Assembly (NCBI RefSeq): GCF_046630445.1
Contig: NC_092339.1
Coordinates: 74,717,501-74,781,500, forward strand
Direction of reading: 5' to 3'
DNA from: Rutidosis leptorrhynchoides
Lineage: Eukaryota > Streptophyta > Magnoliopsida > Asterales > Asteraceae
Length of the DNA stretch: 64,000 nucleotides
The position numbers and the translations under genes are program-made. Below, one piece after another: positions 56,117 to 64,000 of the stretch; the first letter of the stretch is position 1, and each line of letters begins with the position of its first letter. The notes under the pieces were generated by a model. That model did no database searches. It was not told the DNA's origin and was given only the letters and a program-made list of their open reading frames with translations.

Positions 56117-56693
56117 ATGGATCCTACACCTAGCTTGGATTCCATTAGTTCCGGAAGCGATTTCGAGATGTATATTGAAGCAGACTCCGAAGTCAATGAA
56201 CCAGAAGTGCCTCAACCATTTAGTTATTTTTCTTTCTGGAGGAGATGGGGGGTGGGTCCGAGACTTACTTACTCAATGGAGAAATGAAGAAGGCGAGCCC
56301 TACCGCGAACCAAACTTACCTCCTAACATCGGAGAAAACGATGTACTCACCGGTGAACCTATGCGCAACACTGTATTCACCCTTCTTGCTAAAATATTCC
56401 GCCTCGAAGGTCGCATTACTGCAATCTCAGAAAATATTCAACCTCTACTTCCGAATACCAATCGAAGAGGAATATTAGAAGAAGTTAGGGAACTTCGAAT
56501 TGATAACCAAGAACTATCGAATCAGATGAGTGGATGGATAGAAATGATAGAGGGTAGGATAGAAAACCTGACAAGAATGGTGCGTGATCTACAAGCTATA
56601 CTTACTACACCAACATCATCACCAACCTTAGCACCAACAACACTTGTAGCACCGACAGCAACAGTACCACCATCAGCAGCACCAGCAGCATAA
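56117..56693 (+). pseudogene. Accessory ORF of the large element, frameshifted
   Basis: A first frame, MDPTPSLDSISSGSDFEMYI...VPQPF, ends at a stop at 56285. The real continuation seems to be in another frame (RDLLTQWRNEEGEPYREPNL, FTLLAKIFRLEGRITAISEN), with a heptad-like coiled coil (EEVRELRIDNQELSNQM...MIEGRIENLTRMVRDLQ) and a Thr/Pro/Ala-rich tail ending at 56693. It occupies the place of the acidic ORF of the Tekay-like copies but is not recognisably similar to it. Function unknown. Confidence 0.55.
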
Positions 56694-56995
56694 CCAGTAC
56701 CAACAACAACAACATCATCACACATCTCAACCTCGCAATCTATACCTCAAGCATAATCATCGTTCTACGAATCGTTCTACATAAACTATCTTCGTCCTTC
56801 ATGGTGATTATGTAATCTCTAATGTTTTAGAGATTACGTACTCTAGTTCTAGCCGTAAGTCTGATGAGTTTAATATCACATTGACTCATTAAATCCATAA
56901 TTACGTTTGAAGAAAATATATATGTAGATATGTTTTCATAAAGATTGTAATTAAAATTTTTATTGTACAAACTGTTAATGGTGAAAATATTTTAA

Positions 56996-57012
56996 CGGGT
57001 AGGTAATACCCG
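56996..57012 (+). promoter_or_regulatory. CGGGTA hairpin in the large element
   Basis: CGGGTAGGTAATACCCG, preceded by TTTTAA, is the same hairpin as in the three Tekay-like copies, again just downstream of the accessory ORF. Confidence 0.5.
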
Positions 57013-57429
57013 AGGAATGTTTAGATTTCACATTAATAAATTACATTGTACATTCTTTCAATCTGATTCAACAGTCCTTTACTATCCTATTTTATATCCA
57101 CAGATATACGAATCCGTTCACCGCAGAATAACCATTTTCATTCAATTTCATACTTGAATTTTAACTTCTCAGAATCCAACAAGTGGCATAATGAAGAAAA
57201 CATTGAACAAAATAAAATTTGTTAGAAACAAACGAATTAACTAATTGAAATATTGTTAAGAATCCATGCTAACTGTTCCTAGCTAACTGTTCCTAGCTAA
57301 CCGGTTACATTTTGTTTATCGCAATTTAATTATCGCAATTTTATATATCGTCATTTAATTTCTGTTATTTACTTTACGCACTTTATTTATCGTCATTTAA
57401 TTTATGTATTTATTTTACGCATTTTAAAT

Positions 57430-57715
57430 ATCGGGACACGTGTACAAGGTTTTGACATATCATATCGACGCATATATATATATATTATTTGGAATAACCA
57501 TAGACACTCTATATGCAGTAATGATCGAGTTCTCTATACAGGGTTGAGGTTGATTCTATAATAATATATACTTTGAGTTGTGATCGAGTCTGAGACATGT
57601 ACACGGGTCACGATACGTATTAATTAATTCGAATATTATATATTAAACTATATACGAATTATTAAATTTCTAACTGTGGACTATCAACTGAGAACCAACA
57701 TTGGACAATTAAAAT
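57430..57715 (+). repeat. Tekay-LTR-like segment inside the large element
   Basis: It shares with the copy-A LTR (about 6635-6880) the order CATAGACACTCTATATG, CTATACAGGGTTGAGGTTGA, CTTTGAGTTGTGATC and TCTAACTGTGGAC. It is either an old LTR fragment or a leader module held in common by these families. The flanks (57013-57430, 57715-58620) show no gene. Confidence 0.6.
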
Positions 57716-58311
57716 GAATTAAAATATTGATTATAATATATGAAACTAAACAATTCTTCAAGTTTGCCACTTGATTTCATCTTAAACCTCATTTGTATCT
57801 TGACGATTATAAACTGCGTTCAAACCTTTCATGATTCTTGGAAACACCTCAATCGAGAGGATGAACCAACCGTACTTCATCTACGGAAGAAAAGATTGAT
57901 GCATATAGTTATGCACCTGAAAACACTCAGAACCTGAGTAAAACATTTAACCCGTATCTGTGTTAGCTCCTTTAGTATTATTATTACCCAACATAACTTG
58001 GTAATCCCTTTTAAAGTAGCAAATTTTATCACAGCTCCAGCAAGTCAACTTCGACTTTTCATTCAAAACAACCTTATTATAACCTTGATATATATGTGTA
58101 CTCTTTTATTGTTACCAAGGAACCTTTTATATTCCACGACATTATCAGAAGATGTACCAGCAACTCCGTTGATCTTTGATTTTTCGAAAATCATTATATT
58201 CATTGAAACCCTATCATATACTCATCCGCATCTTGTAATGAGTATTTCCATACCAAATACCGGGAATCAGCAATCATTATTTTGAATCTCGCAACAATTT
58301 TACAACAACAG

Positions 58312-58318
<7 letters not shown>

Positions 58319-58387
<69 letters not shown>
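58319..58387. repeat. (AT)n microsatellite
   Basis: An AT dinucleotide run of about 69 bp in the interior of the large element. Confidence 0.95.
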
Positions 58388-58389
<2 letters not shown>

Positions 58390-59407
58390 CATGTACCTCT
58401 TACAATCATGATCTTCAATTCTGAAATTTTGAACAGCACTCAGTCTACTAATCAATTCCACAAATTCTGAAAAAGCTGAATACAGCAGCACAAACTGTAC
58501 ACGACCTTAACTGTCAAAAGTTTGATGATAAAGAATGGAGTATTGGAAACACTCAATAGAAAATTTAGTACCGAAAAGCGGATTATGCGAAACTATGAAG
58601 GAAGCCGTGGACAAATCACAAAGAATAATATGATGATCGCTCCAAATCCATATGGACGAACACGTCATTCATTGATTTCATTGCGAGGTATTTGACCTCT
58701 ATATGATACGTTTTGTAAACATTGCATTCTTTTGAAAAGGCACACCATAAATGAATATTTAAATCAAAGGTTTTCGACATCTGATGATTTCTACATATAG
58801 ACAATCACCATAAATAATAGTTTACAACAGTACTTCCGTTGACAATGCAGTCAAAATAAGATACATGGTGATGATTTGGTGAATGCAACGTTTCCTTGAA
58901 AAATATGTCATGTAAGACTCCATGCACATAGCTTGTCTAACATCAAAGCAAACAGTGGAAGACTTCTAGGAAACCTGAGAATAAACATGCTAACAAGTTT
59001 CAACACAAAGGTTGGTGAGTTCATAGTTTTAATGTTTCGTATAATCTGTATATAAAGGTGGATCACAAGATTTTAGTTATTTCATCCAGAAACGTTTATC
59101 AAAATATTCTACAAGATTGAGCACCCTGGTAACTAAACTTAATGTATATATAATTTATACCCTTTGTATAATCATCTTAATAATACACGCAAACCAACGC
59201 GTACGCTTCTCAAATAGCATACGTCCGTTAAAAGGCTAGTGCTCTAGGTCGGACGGGGTTATCAAGCCCTATGGATCCATATACTACTACTCGCGCCCAC
59301 CAGTTATTATAACCGGTAGTTACTAGTTACCAAAGCTAAGGGATTTTCGGTTCAAACTCAGTATAGAATTTAGTATGTACTTGTGTCCATTGTTTTTAAA
59401 ATAAAAT

Positions 59408-59661
59408 GCATGTATTCTCAGTCCAAAAATATAGATTGCAAAATCAATTAAAAAGGGAGCAATGAAACTCACGCATATAAATCTAGTATTTTCAATATTT
59501 ATAAACAGTCGCATGTATTCTCAGCCCAAAAATATATTGAGTAAAAGGGATCATATGAAACTCACGCATATAAATCTAGTATTTTCAGTATTTATAAACA
59601 GTCGCATGTATTCTCAGCCCAAAAATATATTGAGTAAAAGGGATCATATGAAACTCACCTT
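59408..59661. repeat. 93-bp tandem repeat, about 2.7 units
   Basis: ATGAAACTCAC starts at 59462, 59555 and 59648. Each unit contains GTATTCTCAGCCCAAAAATA. The repeated open frame (59462-59716) is a by-product. Confidence 0.93.
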
Positions 59662-59981
59662 AGCAGCTTATATAGTCGTTCACCAAAATGTGACCGAAAC
59701 TCGGATTACCAAATAACCGTAGATCTCAACGTATCAATATTGTGATTCCATATTTCAGAAAAGTACGTAGATGCAACAGAGATGATAAACACTAGATTTG
59801 ATTCATAATTATACCCCCGAACATTACCCATAACCTCCTTGGCAATAACCCATAATTTTCTTAGCTTTATCCCGCTCATAAAACTATTTTGAAAGTGACA
59901 CGCTCATGACCTCGTCGTAGTATTTTATGTATAATACTAATAATATTACTAATAATAATTAGATTAATAATAACATTAATC

Positions 59982-59984
<3 letters not shown>

Positions 59985-60050
<66 letters not shown>
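59985..60050. repeat. (TAA)n microsatellite
   Basis: About 20 TAA/AAT trinucleotides within the solo LTR. Confidence 0.95.
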
Positions 60051-60133
60051 TAAATATAAGATGTATCGTATATGTGTGTGAGAAAACAGAACCGAAGTCG
60101 AGCTTTTATATAGACTTGGCCAGCAATATGGTG

Positions 60134-60181
60134 CCATGCGATCGCATGGCTTCCAAGCCTTTCTCCCATGCGATCGCATGG
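60134..60181. promoter_or_regulatory. Pair of perfect 16-bp palindromes
   Basis: CCATGCGATCGCATGG occurs at 60134-60149 and 60166-60181, each its own reverse complement, separated by GGCTTCCAAGCC-type sequence that is itself palindromic. It lies upstream in the solo LTR's presumed promoter half. Confidence 0.75.
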
Positions 60182-60534
60182 GCAAGATTTCCAGCTCACG
60201 ATCTTTTAACATTTAGCTTGTCGACATAATATTATATAATATATATAATATATTTAATTTATATAATTAATTATATATTATATTAAATTCACATGCATAG
60301 TTGACTTGTAATTTTTGTTCCGATAAGTCGTACGTTTTTACTCGACTTATGTCCCGGTTCCGGTTTCTCGAACGCATTTTCGTACACTTAGAAAACTCGC
60401 TTTTTACGTTTCGTGACTCGTACCTTTGTTAAAATATAGTCTTAAATTATCCCTAAACCATACCACTCGAGGTATAACTTATAAATTTGAGTGTTTTGGT
60501 CATTTACTTCTATAAATCATCGTCTCGCTATTTG

Positions 60535-60539
<5 letters not shown>

Positions 60540-60592
<53 letters not shown>
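60540..60592. repeat. (AT)n microsatellite in the solo LTR
   Basis: An AT run of about 53 bp, followed by a cluster of ACTGTAGCAAA motifs (60620-60745). Confidence 0.95.
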
Positions 60593-60595
<3 letters not shown>

Positions 60596-62501
60596 CATAC
60601 ATTTTCATTTTGAAGTAGTGTTTTACTGTAGCAAAGTTAATGTAGCAAAGTCAATTTCACTGTAGCAAATAGTGATTTTCGAAAACACTGTATCATTTTG
60701 GGTACTGTAGCAATTTGAAAATACTGTAGCAAATTAGTGTTTTACTGGTTCATCTTAAATGCTTTAGTTAACTTATCTAAATATCAATCGAATCAATAAA
60801 CAAATGTTACTATCGTTTACTAAATAACTTGAAATTATATATATGTATATATCTTTTTAATATACATAAATCAGTTTTTAAATACACATAAAATTTAATA
60901 ATAAATATTTCAACTTATCATATATATTCAAATAGATATTTAAACCAATAAGTTTAATGTACGGTATCAAACAATTAATACATTGTTACCTTTTCAAGTT
61001 ATAGTATATATGTATATATTTACATATAATTGTTCGCGAATCGTTGAAAACAACCGAAGGGTATTTAAATATATAAAAGTAGTTCAAAAATTTTGAGATT
61101 CAGTTTTACAGACTTTGCTTATCGTGTCGGAAATGTTAATCATACAAAGATTAAGTTTAAATTTGGTCAGAAATTTCCGGGTCATCACAAATAAGTTTGA
61201 CTTCAAAGAATCCAAATGATTCTGTTTCTGATGAAATCTTTAGCGAATACCTTGCTTCCGAATCTAAACCCTTACGGATAAATCTTCTCCATCATTCATC
61301 GATATTAGAAATTCCAAGATATCATCGTATCTTTCATTATAAATATCCTCCATATTTCTGAAGATATTTTCATAACCATTCTTATCTGAAATCATTAATC
61401 TCTTCATGATATCAGTGTTACATCATATAGAAACTGTTAGTTTCTATATTCTGTAAACTTTAGAGCTTAAAATATGAATGTTATTGAAGTAATATTGGGA
61501 ACTGATGCATGAGTTAGTACAATATAATGACACTTGATCAATGTGATTATATTACATTAAGTCATGCTAAGTTTCTAAATGGGACATGATGATTCACAGA
61601 TTATAACGTCATCATGTGCCATTGTACACGACTCTTACATTTTATCTGATATATAAGCATATCAAGAATATATTTTCTTGACAGTTCTATCTTTCCCGGA
61701 TATTCTGGTAATTTGACAAATCAAGATGGTGCCATTACGATTCCCTTCTTAGAATATTAACTATGTTCATTTCAAAATTTATACTTACGAATTCTGGACC
61801 ATTACTCGCTTTACTAGAGATCGAGAGGAGAATAAAAAGGCAAAGAGATTCGAAATATAAGGGAAGATATAAAACCCAACAACAACTCAGAAATTACAAA
61901 CCGTGCATATCAATACGTATTGCCACGTAAAGGCACGAGAAAATTAATAACACTATAACCCCAAGATAATAGTAAAAATAAATAAAATCCACCGGTGATA
62001 AAAAAAAGAAAAAGAAAAAAAAGAATGATAGATAAGAAAGTTAGGAGTATATCAAGGATCAGAATGGGATGGAGCATATTGACAAATGTTTTAAGGTATG
62101 AATTGAGGAGAAAGGATAGAAGGTGTGAGTTATAAGAAAACGACGGGGGTGAATTTTGAGAAAAAAATATCCGACAGAGAAATCGGAACAGATTATTGCA
62201 TTTAATCAAAGAAGATCCTGATTTCCTAAATCGCCGAAACACCAAATCTTATTACTAAGATTTTCTCTAAATCCCTTGAACTCCGGAAATCAATCCTATC
62301 TATGTCAAAAATTAAGATGAATCTTTATTTCTCATTTCACTCTATTGTGATAGCTTCATTCGTACTCTTTGAATAATCGAATTATTTTATCCTTATTACT
62401 AAATAGTGATAAAACTCTATTCATCAACTCATATTCGTCATGAAAACATTTTTATAGTTAGCCATGACAACCTCGATCAAATTTCGGGACAAAATTTCTT
62501 T

Positions 62502-62513
62502 AACGGGTAGGTA
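62502..62513 (+). other. Polypurine-like AACGGGTAGGTA before the 3' LTR
   Basis: The motif ends 1 bp before the TG at 62515, where a plus-strand primer is required. It is less purine-rich than usual but is the same 12-mer seen in the internal hairpins. Confidence 0.6.
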
Positions 62514-62514
62514 C

Positions 62515-62679
62515 TGTGATGACCCGGAAATTTCCGATCAAATTTAAACTTTAATCTTTGTATGTTTCTGACATGATAAGCAAAGTCTGTAATGTTAAAT
62601 CTCAAAAACTTTGAAATTTATATTCATGTAATCAATTACTCTTTGACTGTTCCCGACGATTCACGAACAATTGTGTAGT

Positions 62680-62762
<83 letters not shown>

Positions 62763-64000
62763 TTATTATCTAAATATGATGGCTATCAATAATTATTATA
62801 TTATAATTAAATCAATGTTATCATGTAACATATGATATAAGTATTAAATATTACATTATTAATAAATTATAATATTAATATATTAAATGTAATTACAAGT
62901 TAAGTATGGTTATTATACTATTATTACATTCATTATCATTATTAACATTAGTATTATTAATATTATTAATATTATAATACTGAAATTCGATACATCTAAT
63001 TTATTATTGTTATTATTGTTAATATCATTAAAACAAGTAGTAAAATTATAATGTTAGTTATTATAATTAATATTAGTATTATTATTAGACATTATGATTA
63101 TATTCTATTATTGTTAATATTTGTATTAGTATTTTATTAGTAACATTATCAATGTTAGTATTAATATTACCATTATCATTAAGAATTATTATTAATAATG
63201 ATTGATTATTATTGTCGTTATTATTAAAATTATCATTTTTATAAGAATTAATACTAGCATATTATTATTTATCATTTATTATTACTAATTCATTTATCAA
63301 TAATATTATTATTATTAGTAATATTATTATTAGTATTATTAATAGTATTAATATATTATTATTTGATAAATTCCAAAGTTTTCGAATTTTATAAGGATAT
63401 ATATGTAAGCAGATACATAAACAAGGTTATATATATATAAATATATACACAGATATATATATAAATATAAATACAATTATAATATGCATATAAATATTAT
63501 GATGCGTACGAATTCATTAGAGATAGCAATCAAACTGTTTAGGTGATTGAATTATGTCACTAAATTGGTACGATCGAATTTAAGCTGGAATAATAAAACA
63601 AGAATCAGTTGAACATCAATATCAAATTCTGTATTACTTTTTGTTCTTGTCTGCCTTAATATTATTCGATCAATTTCAATTAACTACAAAACAAGCTCTC
63701 AATCAGTGTCTTTGAAAAACTCATTCAACGTTACCCTCTCACAATCAATTACAAAACACATATACTGATAGAAGAGAAATTCATCATCATTTCCTCTCTT
63801 CTTGTTCATTACATGAACCACCAACATCCACAACTTTTAACTCGATCTTTCATTTTGTTGCTACTTCTTCTTCTGTTCTTTCTTTTGAACCAGAACCACC
63901 GAAAGCATCTCCTTCACTTCACCACCCAACACACATCCGTCACCATACACTCTTCTTTCATCTCTCTCTCCTCTCAAGCCTACGAAGACTCGCTGCTAGT
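62515..64000 (+). repeat. 3' LTR of the large element (first 1486 bp)
   Basis: It matches 50893 onward, with a shorter AT run, a 9-bp TTATTATTG-unit difference and no Stowaway MITE. It continues beyond the window. Confidence 0.8.

Larger units (their letters stand above)
58629..61189 (-). mobile_element. Solo LTR nested in the large element
   Basis: A 2561-bp LTR in - orientation: in its own sense it starts TGTGATGACCCGG (61189) and ends at TATGATGATCGC read on the + strand (58629). It is flanked by the perfect 5-bp duplication AATAA (58624-58628, 61190-61194). The end at 58629 aligns base for base with the terminus of the 5' LTR at 55499 but has lost the canonical CA (TG to TA on the + strand). 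There is no internal sequence, so it is a product of LTR-LTR recombination. It is a diverged relative of the host element's own LTR. Confidence 0.8.

Overview
The window is plant nuclear DNA: low GC, spliced genes with GT/AG introns, CCCTAA-poor but AT-microsatellite-rich spacers, and nested Ty3/gypsy, Ty1/copia, hAT, Mutator, Harbinger, Stowaway and SINE copies. The gag and LTR styles resemble those I associate with Asteraceae, so a daisy-family eudicot is my best inference; a search would be needed to settle it. Only two ordinary host genes are supported, both near the middle: DCL (plastid rRNA maturation protein, + strand, three exons, 33519-37454) and a BOI-type RING E3 ubiquitin ligase (- strand, four exons, 41275-39739). 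They are convergent. Nearly everything else is transposon.

Layout. 1-3400: decayed LTR fragments, a 1.3-kb Mutator-like element with long inverted ends, and a LINE remnant. 3407-32261: one nest of retrotransposons bounded by the 5-bp duplication AACTT. The outer Tekay-like gypsy element lies on the - strand. Two related copies are nested in it in opposite orientations (A, +, 4616-12109; B, -, 12110-18331) and are fused inside their coding regions, giving 6.2-kb inverted arms. The outer left-hand (5') LTR is split by a very young gag-only element (23286-30173, duplication TATAT). 32262-41660: DCL with retroposons and MITEs in its introns, then the BOI-like gene. 41661-48515: a small hAT element (8-bp duplication ATTGAAAC) interrupted by a degenerate copia element with identical LTRs (duplication ACTTT). 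The copia element carries a fragment of a poly(A)-binding-protein gene. 48939-50173: a Pack-MULE (9-bp duplication GTCTGTGTA) carrying pieces of two host genes. 50893-64000: a large coding-poor LTR retrotransposon with 4.6-kb LTRs, a Stowaway MITE in one LTR only, and a solo LTR nested inside.

Most interesting: (1) the Tekay-like family carries two extra ORFs between the primer-binding site and gag, an acidic E/P-repeat protein and an F-box protein of the At2g35280-like type. They are present in all three copies and intact in two. (2) Two different LTR families share a 233-236-bp module bracketed by two copies of the primer-binding site, each copy carrying that family's own LTR terminus. (3) Host gene pieces have been captured by copia (PABP) and by a Mutator element (two genes). 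(4) A near-palindrome was made by deletion between oppositely oriented nested elements. All homology statements come from reading the sequence, without database searches.
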